Below are positions 1 through 8,135 of a stretch of DNA of 64,000 bases, in pieces. A program made the translations under genes and the position numbers. This stretch comes from Actinacidiphila sp. DG2A-62 (GTDB lineage Bacteria > Actinomycetota > Actinomycetes > Streptomycetales > Streptomycetaceae). The notes under the pieces are model-generated. The model worked only from the letters and a program-made list of their open reading frames with translations, ran no database searches and had not been told where the DNA came from. Numbering within the stretch: the first letter of the stretch is position 1; each line of letters begins with the position of its first letter. Location of the stretch: NCBI RefSeq assembly GCF_035825295.1, contig NZ_JAYMGI010000002.1, positions 3,415,001 to 3,479,000 on the forward strand, in the 5' to 3' direction.

Positions 1-384
1 CAGCACTACGGCCTCGGGGTGATCCCGTGGTCGCCGCTGCACGGCGGGCTGCTCGGCGGGGCGCTGCGCAAGCAGCGCGAGGGCGGCGGCTCCCGCTCGA
101 CCGGCGGCCGGTCCGCGGACGCGCTGAAGGACACGGCGCAGCGCGACCAGATCCAGGCGTACGAGGACCTGTGCGACAAGCACGGCCTGCAGCCGGGAGA
201 CGTGGGCCTGGCGTGGCTGCTGACCCGTCCCGGCGTGACCGGTCCGATCGTCGGCCCGCGCACGATGGACCAGCTGGACTCCGCGCTGCGGGCGGTGGAG
301 CTGACGCTGCCGGAGGAGTTCCTGACCGCGCTGGACGAGATCTTCCCCGGCCCCGGGCCGTCCCCCGAGGCGTTCGCCTGGTGA
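1..384 (+). CDS. Aldo/keto reductase, C-terminal part (5' end outside window)
   Basis: The frame is open from the first base and ends at TGA 382-384. The 127 residues read as the last third of an NADPH-dependent aldo/keto reductase: a PWSPLHGG segment, a GLAWLLTRPGVTGPIVGPRT segment resembling the cofactor-binding loop of the family, and a closing helix around LDEIFPGPG. The catalytic Asp/Tyr/Lys/His tetrad would lie upstream and cannot be seen. Such enzymes reduce aldehydes and ketones in the cytosol; the substrate cannot be inferred. It converges with the minus-strand operon that follows. Confidence 0.85.
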   Translation, partial: QHYGLGVIPWSPLHGGLLGGALRKQREGGGSRSTGGRSADALKDTAQRDQIQAYEDLCDKHGLQPGDVGLAWLLTRPGVTGPIVGPRTMDQLDSALRAVELTLPEEFLTALDEIFPGPGPSPEAFAW

Positions 385-499
385 TCCCGGTGGACCGGCC
401 GGGCCCCGCGGGCGCGGCCGGTCCCGGGGTGCGCCCCGCGGCGTGCCCGCGGCCGGCCCGGTCCTGGCCGGCGGCGCCGCGGGACATCGCCGCGGCGGT

Positions 500-586
500 T
501 CAGCGCACCGCAGCGGCGACGATCACCACCACGATCAGCAGGACGAAGGCGGCGGTCATCACGCGGGTGCGGGTCTTGGGGTCCAC
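500..586 (-). CDS. 28-residue single-pass membrane microprotein
   Basis: A GTG at 586 opens a 28-codon frame ending in TGA at 500-502. The protein has a short basic N-terminus (VDPKTRTR) followed by one very hydrophobic helix made almost only of Val, Ile, Leu and Ala and ending VAAAVR. It starts 10 bp after the stop of the RNA-ligase-like gene on the same strand, so it is probably the last gene of the marR-MFS-thpR transcript. Tiny transporter-associated membrane proteins are known in Streptomyces, and this may be one, but I do not recognise the family. The composition and clean operon spacing are the evidence that it is real. Confidence 0.55.
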   Translation of the reverse strand: MDPKTRTRVMTAAFVLLIVVVIVAAAVR

Positions 587-595
587 GCCCCGAGA

Positions 596-1294
596 CTAAC
601 CGCCCGCGCCCGGCCCCCCGGCCGCAGGGGCGTCGCCGCCGGACACGCCCCGGGCGTCGTCGGACACGCCCCGGGTGTCGTCGGGTACGTCCCGGGCGGC
701 ACCCGCCTCGGCCGCCTCGCCCGCCGCCGCGCCCAGCGGCCACGCGGCGACCGTGTCGTAGCGGGGCTGCTCGCCGGGGACGCCGGAGCGCGGCGCGGTG
801 CTGGAGACCAGGCAGAGGGTGTCCGCGGTCCAGGACGCGCCGCGGAATCCGGCCAGCTCCGCGGCGAACGGCCGCAGCGGTACGGGGCGGCCGCGCGCGG
901 TACGGGCCAGCGTGAGATGGGCGCGGAAGCCGTGCTCCTCGTCCACGGGGGCGCCGGCCCGGCGGGCAGCGGCGCGTACGGACCGCGCGAGCCGCGCCAG
1001 GCCCGGCAGGTCGCCCTCGGCCGCGGCCCACAGCGCGCGGTCGCCGAACCGGCCGCCGCCGGCCAGCCGCAGGTCGTACGGGCCGTGCCGGCGGGCGGCG
1101 CGGGCCAGCCGCTCGTCCAGCTCGGGCCGCAGCGCGTCGGGCGTCTCGCCGAGGAAGGCGAGGGTGAGGTGCCAGCTCTCCGTCGGGGTCCAGCGCAGGT
1201 CCCCCGCACCGGGCAGGCGGCGCAGCGGCGCCGCGGCCCGGGCCAGCTCCGCGACGGCGGCGGGTGGCGGCAGCAGCGCCACGAACAGCCTCAT
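596..1294 (-). CDS. thpR: RNA 2',3'-cyclic phosphodiesterase (2'-5' RNA ligase family)
   Basis: This 232-residue protein belongs to the 2H phosphoesterase superfamily. It has the two signature HxTx motifs, HLTL at residues 42-45 and HLTL at 126-129, which supply the catalytic histidines. The N-terminus MRLFVALLPP is the usual family start. ThpR-type enzymes open 2',3'-cyclic phosphates on RNA ends and can ligate tRNA halves in vitro. It starts 9 bp after the stop of the upstream MFS gene and is followed at once by a membrane microprotein, so it is transcribed with the exporter. Confidence 0.9.
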   Translation of the reverse strand: MRLFVALLPPPAAVAELARAAAPLRRLPGAGDLRWTPTESWHLTLAFLGETPDALRPELDERLARAARRHGPYDLRLAGGGRFGDRALWAAAEGDLPGLARLARSVRAAARRAGAPVDEEHGFRAHLTLARTARGRPVPLRPFAAELAGFRGASWTADTLCLVSSTAPRSGVPGEQPRYDTVAAWPLGAAAGEAAEAGAARDVPDDTRGVSDDARGVSGGDAPAAGGPGAGG

Positions 1295-1303
1295 GCGCCG
1301 ACC

Positions 1304-2755
1304 CTACGCGGCCCGGGTGACACCGCCCGCCGCGGCCTTGCCTGCGCCGCCCGCCGCGCCGTCCACCACGTCGCCCGCGGCGGCCTCGCCGCCGGCCGTG
1401 GCGCCCGCCGCCTGCGCGCCTGCGCCGCCCGCCGCGCCGTCGCGGGGGACGAAGGCGATCAGCGGGCCGTCGCCGGTGCGCCGCGGGTTGAAGCGCAGCC
1501 GCAGGCCGCCCGCGCGGGCCAGCGCCAGGCCGACCCCGACCGCGGCGGCGGCGCTGACCAGGCCGCCGCTGAGGAAGCCGACGCGGGCGCCGTAGGTGTC
1601 GGTCACCCAGCCCATGACCGGGCCGCCGACCGGCGTGCCGCCGACGAAGACCATCATGTACAGGCTCATCACCCGGCCGCGCATCACCGGGTCGGTGGCC
1701 AGCTGCACGCTGGCGTTGGCGGTGGTGTTGAACGTCAGGCCGAAGACGCCGATCGGCACCAGCAGCGCGGCGAAGATCCAGAACTCCGGGGCGAGCGCGG
1801 CCACCGACTCCAGCAGCCCGAAGACCATGGCTGCGGCCACCAGCATCCGCAGCCGGGTGCGGCTGCGCCGGGCGGCCAGCAGCGCGCCGAGCAGGGAGCC
1901 CGCGGCCATCAGGGAGTTGAGCAGGCCGTAGGTGCCGGCGCCGCTGTCGAAGACCTTGTTGGCGAAGGCGGACAGCCAGATCGGGAAGTTGAAGCCGAAG
2001 GTGCCGATGAAGCCGACCAGCACGATCGGCCAGACCAGTTCCGGCCGGCCGGCCACGTAGCGCAGGCCCTCGCGGAGCTGGCCCTTGCCGCGCGGGGCGC
2101 GTTCGATCGTGTGCAGCTCCGAGGTGCGCATCAGCAGCAGGCCGGTGAGCGGTGCGAAGAAGGACAGGCCGTTGATCAGGAACGCCCAGCCGCTGCCCAC
2201 GGCGGTGATCAGCACGCCGGCGACGGCGGGCCCGACCAGCCGGGCGGCCTGGAAGTTGGCGGCGTTCAGCGAGACGGCGTTGCGGACCACCGAGGGGCCG
2301 ACCATCTCCACGACGAAGGTCTGCCGGGTCGGGTTGTCCACCACGGTGGCCATGCCCAGCAGGAAGGCGATGGTGTACACGTGCCAGACCCGCACCACCC
2401 CGCCGAGGGTGAGGGCGGCTAGCGTCAGCCCGAGCAGGCCCATGGCCAGCTGGGTGCACAGCAGGATCTTGCGCTTGGGGTAGCGGTCGGCGATGACCCC
2501 GCCGTAGAGGCCGAACAGCAGCATCGGCAGGAACTGCAGCGCGGTGGTGATGCCCACCGCGAAGGACGAGCCGGTGATGCTGAGCACCAGCCAGTCCTGG
2601 GCGATGCGCGACATCCAGGTGCCGGTGTTGGAGATCACGGCACCGGTCGCGAAGAGTCGGTAGTTGCGGATGCACAGGGAGCTGAAGGTGCTCGTCCTGG
2701 TCTCCGCGCCGCGGTCAGGTTCGGTTGCGGTGTGTGGTCCGGCTGCCGAACTCAA
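1304..2755 (-). CDS. MFS transporter, DHA3-like drug exporter family
   Basis: The 483-residue protein has about twelve hydrophobic segments and the layout of proton-driven major facilitator exporters: a RNYRLFATGAVISNTG entry into helix 1 and a GVIADRYPKRK loop between helices 2 and 3 (motif A). The start I chose is TTG 2755, the best one available before the first helix; no in-frame ATG or GTG lies closer. The C-terminal 60 residues are a Gly/Ala-rich tail. A MarR regulator lies 56 bp upstream on the same strand, the usual arrangement for a regulated efflux pump; the substrate is unknown. Confidence 0.88.
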   Translation of the reverse strand: MSSAAGPHTATEPDRGAETRTSTFSSLCIRNYRLFATGAVISNTGTWMSRIAQDWLVLSITGSSFAVGITTALQFLPMLLFGLYGGVIADRYPKRKILLCTQLAMGLLGLTLAALTLGGVVRVWHVYTIAFLLGMATVVDNPTRQTFVVEMVGPSVVRNAVSLNAANFQAARLVGPAVAGVLITAVGSGWAFLINGLSFFAPLTGLLLMRTSELHTIERAPRGKGQLREGLRYVAGRPELVWPIVLVGFIGTFGFNFPIWLSAFANKVFDSGAGTYGLLNSLMAAGSLLGALLAARRSRTRLRMLVAAAMVFGLLESVAALAPEFWIFAALLVPIGVFGLTFNTTANASVQLATDPVMRGRVMSLYMMVFVGGTPVGGPVMGWVTDTYGARVGFLSGGLVSAAAAVGVGLALARAGGLRLRFNPRRTGDGPLIAFVPRDGAAGGAGAQAAGATAGGEAAAGDVVDGAAGGAGKAAAGGVTRAA

Positions 2756-2811
2756 TCGGTTCTCGCCTGCCCTTCGTCAGTCCTCACGTTCGGTTCTCAC
2801 TGCGGCGACCG

Positions 2812-3246
2812 TCACAGGTGGGCCAGCTTCTCCAGCACCGGTGCGGCCCGGCGCAGGATCGCGAGCTCGTCCTCGTCCAGGCCGGACGCCAGCTCGGCCA
2901 GCCACGCGTTGCGCTTGGTGCGGCTCTCGGCGAGCATCGCCTCGGCCCGCTCGGTGCGGCTGACCACCACCTGGCGGCGGTCCTCCGGGTGCGGCTCGCG
3001 CCGGACCAGCCCCTTGGCCTCCAGCATCGCCACGATGCGGGTCATGGACGGGGGCTGCACGTGCTCCTTGCGGGCCAGCTCCCCGGGGGTCGCGGAGCCG
3101 CAGCGGGCCAGGGTGGCCAGCACCGACATCTCGGTCGGGCTGAGCGTCTCGTCGACGCGCTGGTGGCGCAGCCGGCGGGACAGTCGCATCACGGCGCCGC
3201 GCAGTTCGTTCACCGCGGCGCGGTCGGCCTCGGACAGTTCGGTCAC
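2812..3246 (-). CDS. MarR family transcriptional regulator
   Basis: The 144-residue protein is a winged-helix MarR-type repressor. The helix-turn-helix lies at about residues 45-75 (TPGELARKEHVQPPSMTRIV), followed by the wing (GLVRREPHPEDRRQVVV) and a C-terminal dimerisation helix. It starts with GTG at 3246 and is first in a minus-strand operon with the MFS exporter. An AT-rich inverted repeat and a recognisable promoter overlap its upstream edge, so it probably represses itself and the exporter until a ligand releases it. The ligand cannot be predicted. Confidence 0.9.
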   Translation of the reverse strand: MTELSEADRAAVNELRGAVMRLSRRLRHQRVDETLSPTEMSVLATLARCGSATPGELARKEHVQPPSMTRIVAMLEAKGLVRREPHPEDRRQVVVSRTERAEAMLAESRTKRNAWLAELASGLDEDELAILRRAAPVLEKLAHL

Positions 3247-3251
3247 GATCG

Positions 3252-3281
3252 TTAGTTTAGCTCATTACCTAGTCTAAGCAA
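3252..3281 (-). promoter_or_regulatory. Promoter and probable MarR operator of the marR-MFS operon
   Basis: On the minus strand TTGCTT (3281-3276) and TAAACT (3259-3254) are separated by 16 bp, a plausible sigma-70-type pair. The same stretch holds the imperfect palindrome TTAGTTTAG-N8-CTAGTCTAA (3252-3277, 7 of 9 positions symmetric). It is AT-rich against a very GC-rich background, and the GTG start is only 6 bp away. MarR proteins typically bind such repeats over their own promoters. Confidence 0.55.
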
Positions 3282-3431
3282 AATCGGCCCGCGGACCTCC
3301 GCCGGCGTCCTCACCCTCGTCTTCCGGAGCGGACGCCGTTCAATCACGAAGCGACCGGATCTCACCCGTACGGGTGAGATGGCGACGGAAAGCGACACGC
3401 GCCGCCGCGTGGGCCGGGGACCGTGGGTGCC

Positions 3432-3653
3432 ATGGCATCGAAAGTGCTCAGCCTCCGGATAGACGGAGATCTGTGGGACCGGATCCGCGGCCACGCCGCG
3501 CGACGCGGGATGAGCGCCCAGGACTACGTGGTCAGGACGCTCATCCGCGACGACTTCGACGAGCGGTTCATGGCCGCCGTGGAGGAGACCGACCGCTTCT
3601 ACGGCCAGGCGCCGCCCGACCCTCAGACCAGGCCCAGCGCCGGCATCAGGTAG
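3432..3653 (+). CDS. Small ribbon-helix-helix-like protein
   Basis: The 73-residue protein opens with SKVLSLRIDGDLWDRIRGHA and continues SAQDYVVRTLIRDDF, which has the strand-helix-helix pattern of ribbon-helix-helix DNA-binding proteins such as many antitoxins. ATG 3432 is preferred over GTG 3423 because GGGGA at 3416-3420 is correctly spaced only from the ATG. No toxin gene is adjacent, so a toxin-antitoxin role is not supported. Its 3' end overlaps the end of the convergent purine permease gene by about 30 bp. Confidence 0.6.
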   Translation: MASKVLSLRIDGDLWDRIRGHAARRGMSAQDYVVRTLIRDDFDERFMAAVEETDRFYGQAPPDPQTRPSAGIR

Positions 3654-5077
3654 TAGAAGGCGAACACCGCGCCCACCGCGTAGAGCGCGAGCGGGACCTC
3701 GCGCCACCGGCCCGCCGCCGCGCGCAGCACGCAGAAGGCGATGAAGCCGATCCCGATGCCGTTGGTGATCGAGTAGGTGAACGGCATCAGCACCATGGTC
3801 AGGAAGGCCGGCACCGCGATGGTGTGGTCGCTCCAGTCGATCTCGCGGACCGAGCCGGACAGGATCAGGAAGCCCACCGCGATCAGCGCGGGCGTGGCGG
3901 CCTGCGCCGGGACCATGGTGGCCAGCGGCGTGAGGAACAGCGCGAGCACGAACAGCAGACCGGTCACCACGCTCGCCAGGCCGGTCCTGGCCCCCTCGCC
4001 GACGCCGGCGGTGGACTCCACGAAGCAGGTGTTGGCCGAGGAGGACGCGGCGCCGCCGGCGGCGGTGGCGATGCCGTCGATCATCAGCACCTTGTTCATG
4101 CCGGGCAGGTCGCCCTTGGCGTCCAGCAGCCCGGCCTCGTCGCTGACGCCGAGGATCGTGCCCATCGCGTCGAAGAAGCAGGACAGCAGCACGGTGAAGA
4201 CGAAGAGGATGCCGGTGAGCACCCCGACCTCGTGGAAGCCGCCGAACAGGCTGACGTTGCCGACCAGGCCGAAGTCGGGGGTGGAGACCGGGTTGCCCGG
4301 CCACTTGGGCACCGTCAGGCCCCAGCTGCCGGCCGGCACGTCGGCGACGGAGTTCAGGACCAGCGCCAGCACCGTCATGGTGACGATGGAGATCAGGATC
4401 GCGCCCGGCACCCTGCGGATGATCAGCGCGAGCGTGAGCAGCGTGCCGAGCACGAAGACCAGCACCGGCCAGCCGTGCAGGTGGCCGTCGGCGCCGAGCT
4501 GCAGCGGCACGGTGGTGTGCGCGGCGTCCGGGACGCGGGTGACGAAGCCGGAGTCGACCAGTCCGATCAGCATGATGAACAGGCCGATGCCGATGGCGAT
4601 GCCCTTGCGCAGGCCCAGCGGCACCGCGCTCATCACCCGCTCGCGCAGCCCGGTGGCGACCAGCACCATGATCGCCAGGCCGGCCAGCACCACCATGCCC
4701 ATGGCGTCCGGCCAGCTCATCTTCGGCGCGAGCTGCAGGGCGACGACGGTGTTGACGCCGAGCCCCGCGGCCAGTGCGATCGGCATGTTGCCGATCACGC
4801 CCATCAGCAGGGTGGTGAAGGCGGCGGTGACGACGGTGGCGGTGACCAGCTGCCCGCCGTCCAGGTGGTGGCCGTACTTGTCGGTGCCCGCGCCGAGGAT
4901 GATCGGGTTGAGCACGATGATGTACGCCATCGCGAAGAACGTCGCGAGGCCGCCGCGGATCTCGCGCGGCAGCGTCGAGCCGCGCTCGGAGATCCGGAAC
5001 CAGCGGTCGGGGCCGGAGGCGGACGGTCGCCCGGTGGGCGTGGGGGCGTCGACCGGAGCGGGGGCCGAGGTGGGCAT
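3623..5077 (-). CDS. NCS2 family purine permease (AzgA/PbuG-like)
   Basis: The 484-residue protein has 12-14 hydrophobic segments and the features of the guanine/hypoxanthine/adenine branch of nucleobase:cation symporters: a TFFAMAYIIVLNPIIL segment near residue 50, GLGVNTVVAL around helix 3, and the conserved TCFVESTAGVGEGARTGL block around residue 320. It imports purine bases across the plasma membrane with protons. The start ATG 5077 precedes a short Pro/Ala-rich cytoplasmic tail. A perfect 17-bp palindrome lies about 70 bp upstream and may be its operator. Confidence 0.92.
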   Translation of the reverse strand: MPTSAPAPVDAPTPTGRPSASGPDRWFRISERGSTLPREIRGGLATFFAMAYIIVLNPIILGAGTDKYGHHLDGGQLVTATVVTAAFTTLLMGVIGNMPIALAAGLGVNTVVALQLAPKMSWPDAMGMVVLAGLAIMVLVATGLRERVMSAVPLGLRKGIAIGIGLFIMLIGLVDSGFVTRVPDAAHTTVPLQLGADGHLHGWPVLVFVLGTLLTLALIIRRVPGAILISIVTMTVLALVLNSVADVPAGSWGLTVPKWPGNPVSTPDFGLVGNVSLFGGFHEVGVLTGILFVFTVLLSCFFDAMGTILGVSDEAGLLDAKGDLPGMNKVLMIDGIATAAGGAASSSANTCFVESTAGVGEGARTGLASVVTGLLFVLALFLTPLATMVPAQAATPALIAVGFLILSGSVREIDWSDHTIAVPAFLTMVLMPFTYSITNGIGIGFIAFCVLRAAAGRWREVPLALYAVGAVFAFYYLMPALGLV

Positions 5078-5146
5078 GCGGGTCCTTCGAGGAGCGGTGC
5101 GGGGACGGCGACCGCGCCAGGGGTTGGGCGATCGTACGAATGAATT

Positions 5147-5163
5147 CGGTCACCGGGTGACCG
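5147..5163. promoter_or_regulatory. Perfect 17-bp palindrome upstream of the purine permease
   Basis: CGGTCACCGGGTGACCG is fully symmetric about its central G (8+1+8). It lies in the divergent region between the permease (start 5077, minus) and the DUF2530 gene (start 5266, plus), 70 bp from the permease start. It looks like an operator for a dimeric regulator; I cannot name which. Confidence 0.45.
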
Positions 5164-5265
5164 TTTCAGTATGAACATCCAGCAATCGGAACGCTATCTT
5201 CGCGCGTAGACCCCTGAGTCGACGGGGCAGCGCCGCCGTCCGCCGCCTAGTCATACGATGTCCGC

Positions 5266-5562
5266 ATGACCAAGGAGCGGACCAAGGAGCGGACCCCCCT
5301 GCGCGAGGCCCCGGAGCCGCTGGAGGCCAACGACGTCGTGACAGTCACGGTCGGCACGATCGTGTGGTTCGCGCTGTTCGTCGTGCAGCTGCCGTTCTAC
5401 GGCTGGTACTCCGACCACGGGCACACCTGGTTCATCTGGGCCTGTCTGGCCGGCGGCTGCCTTGGCCTGCTCGGGCTGCTCTACGTCCGGGCCCGGCGGG
5501 ACGCGATCGCGCGGGCCGCGGCGGCGCGCGCCGGGCGGGAGGGCGACCCGCTCGCCGGCTGA
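5266..5562 (+). CDS. DUF2530 membrane protein
   Basis: The 98-residue protein has a charged N-terminus with the duplicated TKER motif and two membrane helices (VTVGTIVWFALFVVQLPFY and FIWACLAGGCLGLLGLLYV) joined by a short HGHTW loop, then a basic Ala/Arg-rich tail. This matches the actinobacterial DUF2530 family, whose function is unknown. Beside the divergent purine permease is a position I recall for this family in streptomycetes. ATG 5266 is the first good start. Confidence 0.8.
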   Translation: MTKERTKERTPLREAPEPLEANDVVTVTVGTIVWFALFVVQLPFYGWYSDHGHTWFIWACLAGGCLGLLGLLYVRARRDAIARAAAARAGREGDPLAG

Positions 5563-5645
5563 CCTCCCCCGGGGCCTGCTCCGGGTGACGCCCACCGGGT
5601 GATGCCCGCCGGGTGGACGCGGGCCCGCGCACGTACCGTCGGACC

Positions 5646-8033
5646 ATGACCGAACGCATGGACGCCGGTGCCGCGGTCGACCGGGCCGGCGGGCTGACCT
5701 CGGCCGAGGTCGCCGAGCGGGTCGCCCGCGGCGAGGTCAACGACGTGCCGGTGCGCTCCTCGCGCTCGGCCGCCGACATCGTCCGGGCCAACGTCTTCAC
5801 CCGCTTCAACGCGATCATCGGCGTGCTCTTCCTGGTCATCCTGGTGGTCGGCCCGATCCAGGACGGCCTGTTCGGCTTCGTGATCGTCGCCAACACCGCC
5901 ATCGGCATCGTCCAGGAACTGCGCGCCAAGCGGACCCTGGACAGCCTCGCGGTGATCGGCGAGGCCAGGCCCACGGTGCGCAGGGACGGGGTGTCCGCCG
6001 AGATCCCCACCTCGGCGATCGTCCTGGGCGACCTGGTGGAGCTGGGCCCCGGCGACAAGGTCGTGGTGGACGGCACGACCGCCGAGGCGGACGGCCTGGA
6101 GGTCGACGAGTCGCTGCTGACCGGCGAGGCCGACCCGGTGCACAAGCGTCCCGGCGACCCGGTGATGTCCGGCAGCTTCGTGGTGGCCGGCGGCGGCGCG
6201 TTCACCGCGACCCGGGTGGGCCGCGAGGCGTACGCGGCGCAGCTCGCCGAGGAGGCGTCCCGCTTCACCCTGGTCGACTCCGAGCTGCGCGGCGGCATCA
6301 GCCGCATCCTGAAGTACGTGACGTGGATGATGGTGCCGACCGCGGTCGGGCTGATCATCAGCCAGTTCACGGTGGAGAGCAACGACGGGCGCGAGGCGGT
6401 GCGCCGCACGGTCGGCGGGATCACGCCGATGGTGCCCGAGGGGCTGGTGCTGCTGACCTCGGTGGCGTTCGCGATCGGCGTGGTGCGGCTGGGCCGCAAG
6501 CAGTGCCTGGTGCAGGAGCTGCCCGCGATCGAGGGCCTGGCCCGGGTCGACGTGGTGTGCCTGGACAAGACCGGCACGCTCACCGAGGGCGGCATGGACG
6601 TCGCGCGGGTGCGCCCGCTGGACGGCGCGCCGCCCGAGCGCGTCGCCCGGGTGCTGGCGGCGCTCGGCGCGTCCGAGCCGCGCCCCAACGCCAGCCTGCG
6701 GGCGATCGTCGAGGCCTACCCGCCGCAGGGCGCGGACGGCTGGCACGCCACCGGGACGCTGCCCTTCAGCTCCGCCCGCAAGTACAGCGGCGCGGCCCTC
6801 ACCGAGCCGGACGGCGCCGCCTCGGCGTGGCTGCTCGGCGCCCCGGACGTGCTGCTGCCCGAGGGGCACGCCGCGCTCGCCGAGGTGGACCGGCTGAACG
6901 ACCGCGGTCTGCGGGTGCTGCTGCTGGCCGGCACCGACCGGCCGCCGGACGACCCGCGGACGGCGGCGGCCGTGGTCCCGTACGCGCTGGTGGTGCTGGC
7001 GCAGCGGCTGCGCCCGGACGCCTCGGACACCCTGCGCTACTTCGCCGAGCAGGACGTGCGGGCGAAGGTGATCTCCGGCGACAACGCCGTGTCGGTGGGC
7101 GCGGTCGCCGCGCGGCTGGCCCTGCCCGGCGCCGAACACCCGGTGGACGCGCGGACGTTGCCGGCCGAGCGGGACGCGATGGCGGCGGCGCTGGAGGACG
7201 GCACGGTGTTCGGCCGGGTCACCCCGCGGCAGAAGCGGGACATGGTCGGCGCGCTGCAGTCCCGCGGCCACAACGTCGCGATGACCGGCGACGGCGTCAA
7301 CGACGTGCTGGCGCTGAAGGACGCCGACATCGGGGTGGCCATGGGCTCGGGCTCGGAGGCCACCCGGGCGGTCGCGCAGATCGTGCTGCTGGACGACAGC
7401 TTCGCGACGCTGCCCTCGGTGGTGGCCGAGGGCCGCCGGGTGATCGGCAACATCACGCGGGTCGCCACGCTGTTCCTGACCAAGACGGTGTACTCGGTGC
7501 TGCTGGCGCTGCTGGTGGTGTTCTGGCAGATCCCGTACCCGTTCCTGCCGCGGCACCTGACGCTGCTGTCGACCCTGACGATCGGCGTCCCCGCGTTCTT
7601 CCTGGCGCTGGCGCCCAACAAGGAGCGCGCCAGGCCGCACTTCGTGCGCCGGGTGATGCGCTACGCGACGCCGGCCGGGATCGTCTGCGGCGCCGCGGCG
7701 TTCGTCGCGTACCTGGTGGCCCGGCACCACTACACCGGCGCCGGCGCGCTGGACGCCGAGACCAGCGCGGCGACGCTGACGCTGTTCCTGATGGAGGTGT
7801 GGGTGCTGGCGATCGTCGCGCGGCCCTACACCTGGTGGCGGGTGGGCCTGGTGTTCGCCATGGTCGCCGGCTTCCTGATCGTGCTGGCGACGCCCTGGCT
7901 CCAGCGGTTCTTCGCGCTGCGGCTGGTCGGCGAGCAGGTGCCGTGGACGGCGGTCGGCATCGCCGCGGCCGGCGGCGTGGTGCTGGAGCTGGCCTGGGCG
8001 CGGGCCCGCACCCGCGAGGCCCGCGCGGGCTGA
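5646..8033 (+). CDS. Cation-translocating P-type ATPase
   Basis: From ATG 5646 the protein has 795 residues. It carries TGEADPVHK in the actuator domain (about residue 160), MVPEGLV in the membrane-embedded ion site, the phosphorylated aspartate in DKTGTLTEG (D307) and the hinge TGDGVND (from residue 547), with a C-terminal bundle of membrane helices. There is no N-terminal CxxC heavy-metal domain, and the PEGL motif is that of type II (calcium/magnesium-like) pumps rather than copper or zinc exporters. Function: ATP-driven cation transport at the plasma membrane, ion uncertain. A GTG at 5613 would add 11 residues but is less likely. Confidence 0.9.
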   Translation: MTERMDAGAAVDRAGGLTSAEVAERVARGEVNDVPVRSSRSAADIVRANVFTRFNAIIGVLFLVILVVGPIQDGLFGFVIVANTAIGIVQELRAKRTLDSLAVIGEARPTVRRDGVSAEIPTSAIVLGDLVELGPGDKVVVDGTTAEADGLEVDESLLTGEADPVHKRPGDPVMSGSFVVAGGGAFTATRVGREAYAAQLAEEASRFTLVDSELRGGISRILKYVTWMMVPTAVGLIISQFTVESNDGREAVRRTVGGITPMVPEGLVLLTSVAFAIGVVRLGRKQCLVQELPAIEGLARVDVVCLDKTGTLTEGGMDVARVRPLDGAPPERVARVLAALGASEPRPNASLRAIVEAYPPQGADGWHATGTLPFSSARKYSGAALTEPDGAASAWLLGAPDVLLPEGHAALAEVDRLNDRGLRVLLLAGTDRPPDDPRTAAAVVPYALVVLAQRLRPDASDTLRYFAEQDVRAKVISGDNAVSVGAVAARLALPGAEHPVDARTLPAERDAMAAALEDGTVFGRVTPRQKRDMVGALQSRGHNVAMTGDGVNDVLALKDADIGVAMGSGSEATRAVAQIVLLDDSFATLPSVVAEGRRVIGNITRVATLFLTKTVYSVLLALLVVFWQIPYPFLPRHLTLLSTLTIGVPAFFLALAPNKERARPHFVRRVMRYATPAGIVCGAAAFVAYLVARHHYTGAGALDAETSAATLTLFLMEVWVLAIVARPYTWWRVGLVFAMVAGFLIVLATPWLQRFFALRLVGEQVPWTAVGIAAAGGVVLELAWARARTREARAG

Positions 8034-8135
8034 GCCGGGGCGGGCCGGGGCCGGCGCGGCGGTACGGGTACGCGGCCCGCCGGTACGGGTACGGGAGCCG
8101 CCGCCGCGCCGCCGGCCGCCGCCCCGGCCGGGCGG

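Noticed and set aside
3432..3653. Toxin-antitoxin module
   Set aside because: Only an antitoxin-like ribbon-helix-helix protein is present, with no toxin gene on either side.
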